A stretch of DNA of 64,000 nt, from positions 682,001 to 746,000 of the forward strand of contig DAMBYU010000001.1 in the NCBI GenBank assembly GCA_032051265.1, in the 5' to 3' direction. Of the stretch, positions 43,621-51,568 are shown in pieces. Position numbers and translations under genes: made by a program. Each line of letters starts with the position of its first letter. Position 1 is the stretch's first letter. This DNA comes from Dryocola sp032051265. Lineage in GTDB: Bacteria > Pseudomonadota > Gammaproteobacteria > Enterobacterales > Enterobacteriaceae. Under the pieces are notes generated by a model that worked only from the letters and a program-made list of their open reading frames with translations, was not told the DNA's origin and made no database searches.

Positions 43621-43639
43621 ACCCGGCACGGGGCCGGGT
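43621..43639 (-). terminator. Terminator of the AraC-type regulator gene
   Basis: Arms ACCCGGC (43621-43627) and GCCGGGT (43633-43639). On the minus strand TTTTTGCTTTT follows, giving a good intrinsic terminator 55 bases past the regulator stop; it may also stop the chemoreceptor mRNA. Confidence 0.8.
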
Positions 43640-43693
43640 AAAACCCTCATTTCCTGAACCGCGTTTAATGCTGCTAATCATTCACCGGCCTGC

Positions 43694-44551
43694 TCAGTTA
43701 AAAGGAAAACGCTGGCGGCTCGCCTTTCTGTATTGCAGCGGCGTCTGGCTCATCATTTTTTTAAAACAGGTAATGAAGTACGTTACTTCACTGAACCCTA
43801 CCGTCAGGGCAATGTCATCAATGCTATTTGCCGTAGTGCGCAACAGATCGCAACTGCGTTTTATCCTCCTCGTGAGCAAATATTCGTGAATGCTGCCGCC
43901 GGTCTGCTGGTGGAACACTCTTGAGGTATAGCTGCGCGAAAGCCCTATCGCATCGGCCAGCTCGTTTAGCGAAAATTTCCTGGCATAATTGGCTTCGACC
44001 CAGCTCATAATGCGCGAGGCGGCCGTCTGTGACTTTGGCATAAGCGGCTGCGGCTGGGCGGGCAGAAAAGCCATAATCTGCATCGTCAGGAACGCGACTT
44101 CGCAGGCGGACGTCTGGCTGCTGGCGTCAAGCGCATCGAACTGGGCGAGTATCGTTTCCATAAATTCCGCCCGCTCGCTTAAATCGTAAATCTGCGCAGG
44201 AGCGTTGCTCGCCGCCAGCGCGGCAAACTGGGTCTGCTGGCGCGGAAAGTCCTTCAGCGCACCTTCCACGACGGATTGTTCGATATGCATAGTGGTGCGG
44301 TGGTAATGATTTCTCTCGCTGTCATCAACGTGCACTTTATGCAGGCGAAACGGCGGAAAGATAAACAGGCGGCCGGGGCGGGCGGTGTAATGCTGATTAT
44401 CCACCACCACGATGCCGTACCCTTTCGAGATATAAAGCAGCTCAACGCACTGGTGCCAGTGATAGTAAGCCGCGCTCGATGACCACATACGGTGGAAAGA
44501 AATAACCCGGCTGTCGAGGGTGATTCGCTCAAGCAATTGGGGTTCGCTCAT
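43694..44551 (-). CDS. AraC-family transcriptional regulator
   Basis: This 285-residue protein has an N-terminal cupin-like sugar-sensing domain (about 10-150; HQCVELLYISKGYGIVVVDN, RPGRLFIFPPFRLHKV) and a C-terminal double helix-turn-helix (about 185-280; SLNELADAIGLSRSYTSRVF and IDDIALTVGFSEVTYFITCF). It is divergent from the DUF2264-MFS-GH88 operon and is the obvious candidate for its substrate-responsive activator, comparable to RhaS/MelR-type regulators. The inducer is unknown. Confidence 0.9.
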   Translation of the reverse strand: MSEPQLLERITLDSRVISFHRMWSSSAAYYHWHQCVELLYISKGYGIVVVDNQHYTARPGRLFIFPPFRLHKVHVDDSERNHYHRTTMHIEQSVVEGALKDFPRQQTQFAALAASNAPAQIYDLSERAEFMETILAQFDALDASSQTSACEVAFLTMQIMAFLPAQPQPLMPKSQTAASRIMSWVEANYARKFSLNELADAIGLSRSYTSRVFHQQTGGSIHEYLLTRRIKRSCDLLRTTANSIDDIALTVGFSEVTYFITCFKKMMSQTPLQYRKASRQRFPFN

Positions 44552-44652
44552 TTTACCTCAGGGCAACAGATTTAAATTTTTACACCACGGTTTGCAATTT
44601 ATTACCGCCGTGCAACAAAAAATCCAGAAAAAATGAAATACTGGTTTAATTT

Positions 44653-44668
44653 TGTGAGCCTGCTCACT
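44653..44668 (+). promoter_or_regulatory. CRP site upstream of the DUF2264-GH88 operon
   Basis: TGTGA-GCCTGC-TCACT matches nine of ten CRP half-site bases, in the regulator/operon divergent region. A nearby dyad TTGCA-N14-TGCAA (about 44596-44619) could be an operator for the AraC-type protein; this is a guess. Confidence 0.7.
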
Positions 44669-44778
44669 CGGTGCAGGATTTAAAAGCGGCTACTCTTTGT
44701 CCCGACGTCAACAACATCTCTGTAGAAGAGCCTAATAACAATAACTTATCTGATTCTCGTTATTGACGGGAGGACATC

Positions 44779-46623
44779 TTGCAACCTGAAAACATTACCC
44801 TGACCAACCCTCTGCAGTCCCGAAACGACCTCCGGCAGCTGGTTAATGAATTACTGAATGCCGTAACGCCTTTTTTTAAAAAAGAGGCCAGCCGCGTGGA
44901 TCTCGCTAACTTTACGGCGCATTACGGCCAGCGGGTGGCGAATATGGAAACTTTTTCGCGGCTGCTGTGGGGCGTCACGCCTTTACTCGCCGGGGGCTGT
45001 GAACCAGAACAGTTCTCTTTCTATATTCAGGGCATAAAAAACGGCACCAATCCTCAGCATGCGGATTACTGGGGCGAGGCTGCCCCGTACGATCAGCGCA
45101 TTGTGGAAATGGCCGCCTATGGTTTACTGCTGGCGCTGGCTCACGAGACGGTGCTGGCACATTTCAGCGAGCAGGAAAAAACCAATCTCTGGCGCTGGCT
45201 AAAGCAGAGCGAAGAGCAGGCTATTCCGGACAATAACTGGCACTTCTTCCCTATTCTGGTGCAGGTTGGTTTCCAGCGTGCGGGAATGAAAACCAATCCG
45301 CAGGCGCTGGAAAAGCATTTCGCCGCTATGGAACATTATTACCTTGGCGAAGGCTGGTATGCCGACGGGCCGGGTCGTCCGCGCGATTACTATATCTCCA
45401 TGGGCTTTCATTTCTACGGATTGATTTATGCGAAGCTGATGGCGGACATTGACCCGCAGCGCAGCGCTGAGTTACGGCGCCGCGCAACGCTGTTCGCCGC
45501 CGACTTTATCCATTTTTTCGCGCAGGACGGGGCCGCTATTCCGTTTGGCCGCAGCCTGACTTATCGCTTTGCGCAGGCCGCATTCTGGAGCGCCGCTGCT
45601 TTTGCGGGTCTGGAGGTTTACTCGCCGGGCATCATTAAAGGGATCGTGCTGCGGCATTTACGCTGGTGGATGAAGCAGCCGCTGTTCGACAGGGATGGCG
45701 TGTTAAGCGTGGGGTTTAGCTATCCGAACCTCATTATGGCGGAGGATTACAACGCACCGGGTTCCCCTTACTGGGGACTGAAAACCATGCTGGTGCTGGC
45801 CCTGGGCGAGGATGACGCCTTCTGGCAGGCGCAGGAATTGCCGCTGCCGGCGCTTGCTGCCCAACACAGCATTCCGCAGGCCGATCAGATTCTGGTCCAT
45901 CAGCCCAACCATTTGTGGATGCTCACCTCCGGCCAGCTTGAGCTGAATAACTTCGTTAATACCGAAGCCAAATACTGCAAGTTTGCCTATTCAACCCGCT
46001 ACGGATTTACCGTTGAGCGTGGCCGTTACGGGCTGGAGCATGCGGCTGCGGATTCAATGCTGCTGCTGTCCGAAAAGGATAACTACTGGCGCGGGCGGCG
46101 CGACTGCACGTCCGTCAGGACGGCGGACGGCATGATATACAGCCGCTGGCAGCCCTGGCATGACGTGACAATCGATACCTGGCTGCTGCCGCTCGGCGAC
46201 TGGCAGGTACGCGTGCATCACATCCATTCAGCGCGCAACCTTGATACGGCGGAGGGTGGCTTTAGCGTACCGAACCGTCCGCTACCACAAGCTGCAAGCG
46301 GGCAGGCCTGCTGCCAGCTCACTACCCCGACCGACATCAGCGCCATTTTCTGCCTTAGCCCCGCTTCCCGCCGCGGTGAACAGATAGTCACGCCGCCAAA
46401 CAGCAACCTTTTGTTTGCCGAACGTGCAGCCGTTCCGCTGCTGTGCGGAGAACTGAAGACAGGAAAAAGCCTGCTGATAAGCGCTGTTTGGGCGGGGAGC
46501 CCGGCAGACTTCAACGCACGGCTTTGCCCGCAGGCCATCATCCGCGATGACGTTGTACGCCTCGTGACGGCTGACCATGAAAAATGTCTGACCCTGACAG
46601 ACTTGCTGGAGATATCCGTATGA
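44779..46623 (+). CDS. DUF2264 protein, putative glycoside-processing enzyme
   Basis: 614 residues from a TTG with an excellent ribosome site (GGGAGG 5 bases upstream). No signal peptide. The N-terminal half (about 1-360) is an (alpha/alpha) barrel-like DUF2264 domain (SRLLWGVTPLLAGG, PDNNWHFFPILVQVGFQRAG, YYISMGFHFYGLIYAKLM); the C-terminal part is probably beta-rich. DUF2264 proteins often sit beside GH88/GH105 genes in polysaccharide-use loci, and some relatives have been described as glycoside hydrolases. Here the gene overlaps the symporter by 4 bases. A cytoplasmic exo-acting hydrolase on an imported oligosaccharide is the likeliest role. Confidence 0.8.
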   Translation: MQPENITLTNPLQSRNDLRQLVNELLNAVTPFFKKEASRVDLANFTAHYGQRVANMETFSRLLWGVTPLLAGGCEPEQFSFYIQGIKNGTNPQHADYWGEAAPYDQRIVEMAAYGLLLALAHETVLAHFSEQEKTNLWRWLKQSEEQAIPDNNWHFFPILVQVGFQRAGMKTNPQALEKHFAAMEHYYLGEGWYADGPGRPRDYYISMGFHFYGLIYAKLMADIDPQRSAELRRRATLFAADFIHFFAQDGAAIPFGRSLTYRFAQAAFWSAAAFAGLEVYSPGIIKGIVLRHLRWWMKQPLFDRDGVLSVGFSYPNLIMAEDYNAPGSPYWGLKTMLVLALGEDDAFWQAQELPLPALAAQHSIPQADQILVHQPNHLWMLTSGQLELNNFVNTEAKYCKFAYSTRYGFTVERGRYGLEHAAADSMLLLSEKDNYWRGRRDCTSVRTADGMIYSRWQPWHDVTIDTWLLPLGDWQVRVHHIHSARNLDTAEGGFSVPNRPLPQAASGQACCQLTTPTDISAIFCLSPASRRGEQIVTPPNSNLLFAERAAVPLLCGELKTGKSLLISAVWAGSPADFNARLCPQAIIRDDVVRLVTADHEKCLTLTDLLEISV

Positions 46624-47900
46624 CGACTTCAACGCCCGTGCGTAGCGCACAGATAAAAATGAGCGGTTTTATCTTTCTCTACTTCTTTACCTGGTCATCA
46701 AGCTTTGGACTTTACGCTCTGTGGCTTAGCCAGAAGGTTGGCCTGGACAGCATCACTATCGGCAGCGTCTTTGCCATTAACGGCGTATTCGCCGTTATCT
46801 TAAAACCGGTTTATGGCTACATCATGGACAAGATTGGCATGAGCAAATGGCTGCTCTATTTTGTCTGCGCCGTGTCGGCCCTGATGGCGCCGTTCTTTGT
46901 TACCGTTTATCAACCGCTGCTGCTCAGCCACACCACGGTCGGGATAATCATTGGGGCACTTTATCTCAGCCTTGGCTGGTACGCAGGCGTTGCCGCTTCT
47001 GAATCCTACGCCGACCGTTTCAGTCGTTTATACGGGCTGGAGTTTGGCCGCATTCGTATGTGGGGATCGCTCGGCTGGGCGATGGCCGCCTCGGTTTCCG
47101 GTTTGCTGTTTAATTTCACGCCGCTGGCTAACTTCCTCGTCAGCAGCACAACCTCCGTGCTGATGCTGTTGGTGCTCATCAGCCTGAAAATTGGCGATGA
47201 GCAACTGCGTCATAACAACGTCATTTCAGCAAACAAAATCGTCTTTGCCGACGTGCTGACGCTGCTGAAAAACCGCAAGTTCTGGATGTTCAGCCTGTAT
47301 GTCGCGGGCGTGGCGTGGATGATGTTTATCGCCGAGCAGCAGTTCCCACGGTACTTCGTTTCGTTTTTTGATACCAAAGAGCAGGGCAACGCATGGTATG
47401 GCTACCTGAGCACCGTACAGTCCGGCACCGAGTTCTTGATGATGATGTTTATCCCGCTGTTAGTTAACCATTACGGCGCGAAAAGCGGACTGCTGCTGTG
47501 TGGGTGCGTAGTGGGCGCACGTCTGATTGCGTCAGGATTGACGACCGATCCGGTGATCATCTCCATCATTAAGCCGCTTTACGGCATTGAGATATCGCTG
47601 CTGCTGATCTCGGTCTTCAAATACATCGCCGAACATTTCCATAACAAAATCAACGCCACCATGTATCTGCTTGGCTATCAGGCAATGATTTATGTCGGCT
47701 CCATTGTTGTGGCTCCTCCGGCAGGCTACCTGTATGACAAAATCGGTTTCGAGCATACCTATCTGATAATGGGCTGTTGCGCACTGCTCTTTACGCTTAT
47801 TTCCGCCTTCACGCTGTCACGCTGTCAGTCAAAGCGCGACGAGTCCCGCACTTATTCCCCGGCGTTAGACGCCGTTCCGGTTGAACCGGCTAAACGCTAA
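46620..47900 (+). CDS. LacY-like oligosaccharide:H+ symporter (MFS, OHS family)
   Basis: The start at 46620 overlaps the previous stop (ATGA) and gives 426 residues; an upstream frame-open ATG lies inside the DUF2264 gene. 12 hydrophobic segments; the LacY-type layout is clear (FIFLYFFTWSSSFGLYALWL near the start; YGYIMDKIGMSKW; YGLEFGRIRMWGSLGWAMAA, about 143-162). It would import an oligosaccharide with protons. Placed between the DUF2264 and GH88 genes, its substrate is probably the unsaturated or uronic-acid oligosaccharide they process. Confidence 0.88.
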   Translation: MTTSTPVRSAQIKMSGFIFLYFFTWSSSFGLYALWLSQKVGLDSITIGSVFAINGVFAVILKPVYGYIMDKIGMSKWLLYFVCAVSALMAPFFVTVYQPLLLSHTTVGIIIGALYLSLGWYAGVAASESYADRFSRLYGLEFGRIRMWGSLGWAMAASVSGLLFNFTPLANFLVSSTTSVLMLLVLISLKIGDEQLRHNNVISANKIVFADVLTLLKNRKFWMFSLYVAGVAWMMFIAEQQFPRYFVSFFDTKEQGNAWYGYLSTVQSGTEFLMMMFIPLLVNHYGAKSGLLLCGCVVGARLIASGLTTDPVIISIIKPLYGIEISLLLISVFKYIAEHFHNKINATMYLLGYQAMIYVGSIVVAPPAGYLYDKIGFEHTYLIMGCCALLFTLISAFTLSRCQSKRDESRTYSPALDAVPVEPAKR

Positions 47901-47913
47901 TTCAGGAGCTGTT

Positions 47914-49104
47914 ATGACCAAGATTGTTACCACCGAAGCGCTGCGCCCTGTTGAACTGCATCAGGTCGACAGGCTTGCGCTGCGCCGTAAACTTGATGAC
48001 GCGCTGGCACGCGTTACCCGCAAGCTCGACAAAAATATCGTCGCCTTTGGCGATAGCTTCCCAGGCGAAGCCTGTGAAAACGGCATCTGGCCGCGTACTG
48101 AAAATGTGGAGTGGACCACCAGCTTCTGGCCAGGTCAGCTGTGGCTCGCCTGGGAAATGACGGGGGAGGAGAAATACCGGCGCGCCGCCGAACGCTATCT
48201 GCCTTCTTTCGCCGAGCGTATTGAAAAACGTATTGATACCGCCACGCACGATCTCGGTTTTTTATATTCGCTCTCTTGTGTAAGCGCATGGCGGCTAACC
48301 GGTAATGAAGCCGCACGAAAATCGGCCTTACAGGCGGCAGATACCCTGATGGAACGCTTTAATCCCGTGGCGAAAATTATCCAGGCTTGGGGCGATTTGA
48401 ACGATCCGCAGCAGCAGGGAAGGATGATTATCGACTGCAATATGAACCTGCCGCTGCTCTACTGGGCCTGCGAGCAAACCGGCGACCAGCGCTATGCGCA
48501 AGCGGCAACCGCGCATGCGGAGCAGGCGGCGAAATATATCGTCCGCGAAGACTCTTCGACTTATCACACATATTACATGGACGTGAAAACCGGTGAACCG
48601 CGCTTCGGCAATACGCATCAGGGTTATAGCGATACATCCTGCTGGTCGCGCGGGCAGGCGTGGGGAATTTACGGTTTCCTGCTCAGCTACTTACATACCG
48701 GCGATAAAACTATGGTGGAGCTGTCGCGCAGCCTCGCGCACTACTTTATTAACCGCCTGCCGGAAGATGATGTTTGCCACTGGGATCTGGCGCTGCTGGG
48801 CACCGATGCAGTGCGTGACAGTTCGGCGGCAGCCATTGCGGCCTGCGGCCTGCTGGAGATGGTAAAAATTCTGCCGGTGCTGGATGAACACCGTGCTCAT
48901 TATGAGGAGATGGCGCTGCGTATTGTGTTATCGCTCACCGAAAATTACCTGGCGGGCGATGACGAACCAACCGAAGGATTACTCAAACACTCGGTTTACC
49001 ATATGGCGAGTGGGAAAGGGGTCGATCAGTGCTGTAGCTGGGGTGACTATTTCTACCTTGAAGCGCTGGCGCGTTTACGCCAGGTCTGGTATCCCTGGTG
49101 GTAA
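47914..49104 (+). CDS. GH88 unsaturated glucuronyl/galacturonyl hydrolase
   Basis: The start at 47914 has AGGAG 7 bases upstream and gives 396 residues. (Alpha/alpha)6-barrel GH88 enzyme: the two catalytic aspartates align with HDLGFLYSL (Asp113) and IIDCNMNLPLLYWA (Asp174); VEWTTSFWPGQLWLAWE and SCWSRGQAWGIYGF are family-typical. No signal peptide, so it acts in the cytoplasm. GH88 hydrates the 4,5-unsaturated uronic acid at the non-reducing end left by polysaccharide lyases. No lyase gene is in this window, so the cell would scavenge lyase products. Confidence 0.92.
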   Translation: MTKIVTTEALRPVELHQVDRLALRRKLDDALARVTRKLDKNIVAFGDSFPGEACENGIWPRTENVEWTTSFWPGQLWLAWEMTGEEKYRRAAERYLPSFAERIEKRIDTATHDLGFLYSLSCVSAWRLTGNEAARKSALQAADTLMERFNPVAKIIQAWGDLNDPQQQGRMIIDCNMNLPLLYWACEQTGDQRYAQAATAHAEQAAKYIVREDSSTYHTYYMDVKTGEPRFGNTHQGYSDTSCWSRGQAWGIYGFLLSYLHTGDKTMVELSRSLAHYFINRLPEDDVCHWDLALLGTDAVRDSSAAAIAACGLLEMVKILPVLDEHRAHYEEMALRIVLSLTENYLAGDDEPTEGLLKHSVYHMASGKGVDQCCSWGDYFYLEALARLRQVWYPWW

Positions 49105-49127
49105 TTTTTTGAGCAAAGGAGAGCTGC

Positions 49128-49688
49128 ATGAAAAGCGTTGCCGTACTGCTGGCCCCGGGTTTTGAAGAAGGGGAAGCGATGATAACTATTGATATCTTGC
49201 GCAGGCTGAAGTTTAACGTCCGGACCGTTTCCTGCGTGGATGCGCGTGAGGTGGTGAGCTATCACGCCATCTCTATGATGGCAGATACTACCCTGAGCGA
49301 AAGCTTTGATACCACCTTCGATGCCGTCATTTTACCGGGTGGGCCGGAAGGTAGTGTGTTCCTCGCCAAAAGCTCGAACGTGATTGAGTTCGTGCGCCGC
49401 CACGACGAGCTGGGAAAACTCATCTGCCCGATCTGTTCCGCCGCCGCTCGCGTGCTGGGTGGCAACGGTCTGCTGAAAGGCCGTCGCTACGTCTGCTCCG
49501 GTGACTTGTGGCAGCAGGTCACGGACGGGGTTTATGTCGATGCAGATGTCGTTGAGGACGGTAATCTCATTAGCGGAAAAGGGTTGGGGAAAGTCTTTGA
49601 TTTTGCCTTCACCGTTGCCGCGCGTCTTGAAGGCGATGAAGCTCCCGCACGGGATCACGCGGAGCATATTTATTATCCCTGGGGATGA
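49128..49688 (+). CDS. DJ-1/PfpI-family protein
   Basis: 186 residues. N-terminal KSVAVLLAPGFEEGEAM has the conserved Glu, and ICPICSAAARVLG contains the nucleophile-elbow Cys (Cys103), as in YajL/ThiJ. Such proteins act as glyoxalases, chaperones or amidase-like enzymes. It follows GH88 by 23 bases in what looks like one operon; uronate catabolism yields reactive dicarbonyls, so a detoxifying role is conceivable but unproven. Confidence 0.85.
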   Translation: MKSVAVLLAPGFEEGEAMITIDILRRLKFNVRTVSCVDAREVVSYHAISMMADTTLSESFDTTFDAVILPGGPEGSVFLAKSSNVIEFVRRHDELGKLICPICSAAARVLGGNGLLKGRRYVCSGDLWQQVTDGVYVDADVVEDGNLISGKGLGKVFDFAFTVAARLEGDEAPARDHAEHIYYPWG

Positions 49689-49743
49689 TTAACCCGACCA
49701 GGACAGACGTTTCTATACTTACTCTTTTACTGAGGAGAAAGAA

Positions 49744-50250
49744 ATGACGGCTGAACTGGAAACTCATGCTCTGAACCTTCACCAGCCGAGCGGCGGCGTG
49801 CCAAACAGCGCGTTGCCGCTTCTGCTTTATCATCGCGTCAGTCACGAAGAAGACCTCGCCGGGGCCTTTGAAAATCTTTTTGCCCGCAACGGCTGGCCTC
49901 CGCGCTGGCGCTATCCCGTTTTTACCTACACTCACTTTCACTCCAATACGCATGAGGTGCTGGGCGTTTTCGCGGGCAGGGCGAAGATTCAGTTCGGCGG
50001 CGAAAATGGCCCGCTGGTGGATATTACTCGCGGAGATGCCGTGTTGATTCCGGCAGGGGTGGGACACAGGCAAATCGAGGCTTCAGAAGATTTCATGTGT
50101 GTGGGAGCTTACCCTGATGGTTTTTCGCCGGATAAATACCTTGACCAGCCAGGACAGCTTGCGCAAGTGCAGGAAAATATCGCAAAAGTTCCCCAACCTG
50201 ATAAGGACCCGGTAACGGGAACCCTCGAAGGAATAAATACGTTGTGGTAG
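49744..50250 (+). CDS. Cupin-domain protein (YjlB-like)
   Basis: 168 residues. A single cupin barrel: motif 1 approximates HFHSNTHEVLGVFAGRAKIQF (His and Glu ligands) and motif 2 is RGDAVLIPAGVGHRQIE. The N-terminal part (SGGVPNSALPLLLYHRV) matches the uncharacterised YjlB group. It may be a sugar isomerase/epimerase or a metal-dependent enzyme. It is the last gene of the locus, 55 bases after the DJ-1-like gene, with GAGGAGAAAG as ribosome site. Confidence 0.82.
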   Translation: MTAELETHALNLHQPSGGVPNSALPLLLYHRVSHEEDLAGAFENLFARNGWPPRWRYPVFTYTHFHSNTHEVLGVFAGRAKIQFGGENGPLVDITRGDAVLIPAGVGHRQIEASEDFMCVGAYPDGFSPDKYLDQPGQLAQVQENIAKVPQPDKDPVTGTLEGINTLW

Positions 50251-50285
50251 CTAAAGCCCGGCCGCAGGGACGCGCTGGCTGACCT

Positions 50286-50302
50286 TATGGATAATCCAGC
50301 TA
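50286..50302 (-). promoter_or_regulatory. AraC half-site upstream of araF
   Basis: On the minus strand TAGC-N7-TCCATA matches the AraC half-site consensus exactly. A second partial copy (TATGGA, 50405-50410) lies nearer the gene, next to a partial CRP site (TGTGA, 50389-50393). Arabinose- and CRP-dependent control of araFGH is established in E. coli. The far site is about 220 bases upstream of araF, so looping or an unrelated role is possible. Confidence 0.6.
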
Positions 50303-50524
50303 ATCACCGCTGAATTCATCATACATATCCGTCCTTTTTTATGGCTTAATTTGCTGAATCCATGCACGACTTTACTGTAATTCTGCCGTGTGATTTCGCT
50401 CTCTTATGGATTATTAATTTCCCGCTAATACTTACTCCAGCTCGGGTTGCAAAAACCGCTGATGCTAAAAGCTTGTTTTAAATCGACCTTACCTTACGAA
50501 TAAAAAAATCGATCTGGAGTACGC

Positions 50525-51514
50525 ATGCACAAATTTACTAAAACGCTGGCGGCCATTGGCTTCGCAGCGGTTATGTCACAATCCGCTATCGCTGAGACCA
50601 TGAAATTAGGTTTCCTGGTAAAACAGCCCGAAGAACCGTGGTTCCAGACAGAGTGGAAATTCGCTGATAAAGCCGGGAAAGATCTTGGCTTTGAAGTGAT
50701 TAAAATTGCCGTGCCGGACGGCGAAAAAACGCTTAACGCCATCGATAGCCTGGCCGCAAGCGGCGCCAAAGGTTTTGTGATTTGCACCCCGGATCCAAAA
50801 CTGGGCTCGGCAATTATCGCGAAAGCGAAAAGCTATGACATGAAAGTGATTGCGGTAGATGACCAGTTCGTTACCGCGAAGGGCAAACCCATGGAAACCG
50901 TTCCGCTGGTGATGATGGCGGCGACCAAAATCGGCGAACGTCAGGGTCAGGAGCTCTATAAAGAGATGCAGAAACGCGGCTGGGATGCAAAAGACTCCGC
51001 CGTTATGGCGATTACCGCCGATGAGCTCGATACTGCCCGCCGCCGTACTTCCGGCTCGATGGACGCGCTGAAAGCTGCGGGCTTCCCGGAAAAACAAATC
51101 TATAAAGTGCCAACCAAGTCTAACGATATCCCGGGTGCGTTTGACGCCGCCAACTCCATGCTGGTGCAGCACCCTGAAGTGAAACACTGGCTGATTGTCG
51201 GGATGAACGACAACACCGTGCTGGGCGGCGTGCGCGCCACCGAAGGCCAGGGCTTTAAGGCGCCGGATGTTATTGGCGTGGGTATCAACGGTGTGGATGC
51301 GGTAAGCGAACTGTCGAAAGCGCAGGCTACCGGCTTCTACGGCTCCCTGCTGCCAAGCCCGGACGTACACGGTTATAAGAGCAGTGAAATGCTCTACAAC
51401 TGGGTAACCAAAGATGCTGAGCCACCGAAATTCACCGAAGTGACCGATGTGGTGCTGATCACCCGCGATAACTTTAAAGAGGAGCTGGCTAAAAAAGGGC
51501 TGGGCGGTAAGTAA
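50525..51514 (+). CDS. araF: AraF, periplasmic L-arabinose-binding protein
   Basis: 329 residues, the E. coli length. Sec signal peptide (about 1-23, cleaved after AIA) then a type 1 solute-binding fold starting ETMKLGFLVKQPEEPWFQ. It delivers L-arabinose to the AraG/AraH importer with high affinity. First gene of araFGH; a stem-loop separates it from araG. Confidence 0.97.
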   Translation: MHKFTKTLAAIGFAAVMSQSAIAETMKLGFLVKQPEEPWFQTEWKFADKAGKDLGFEVIKIAVPDGEKTLNAIDSLAASGAKGFVICTPDPKLGSAIIAKAKSYDMKVIAVDDQFVTAKGKPMETVPLVMMAATKIGERQGQELYKEMQKRGWDAKDSAVMAITADELDTARRRTSGSMDALKAAGFPEKQIYKVPTKSNDIPGAFDAANSMLVQHPEVKHWLIVGMNDNTVLGGVRATEGQGFKAPDVIGVGINGVDAVSELSKAQATGFYGSLLPSPDVHGYKSSEMLYNWVTKDAEPPKFTEVTDVVLITRDNFKEELAKKGLGGK

Positions 51515-51521
51515 CGGATCC

Positions 51522-51540
51522 CGGGCGCGCAACGCGCCCG
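51522..51540 (+). other. araF-araG intercistronic stem-loop
   Basis: CGGGCGCG (51522-51529) and CGCGCCCG (51533-51540), loop CAA, with no T-run. Such hairpins protect the upstream mRNA and let the binding protein be made in excess over the membrane subunits. Confidence 0.75.
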
Positions 51541-51568
51541 AAATCCTACGGTTCTTCGGAGGTAAATC

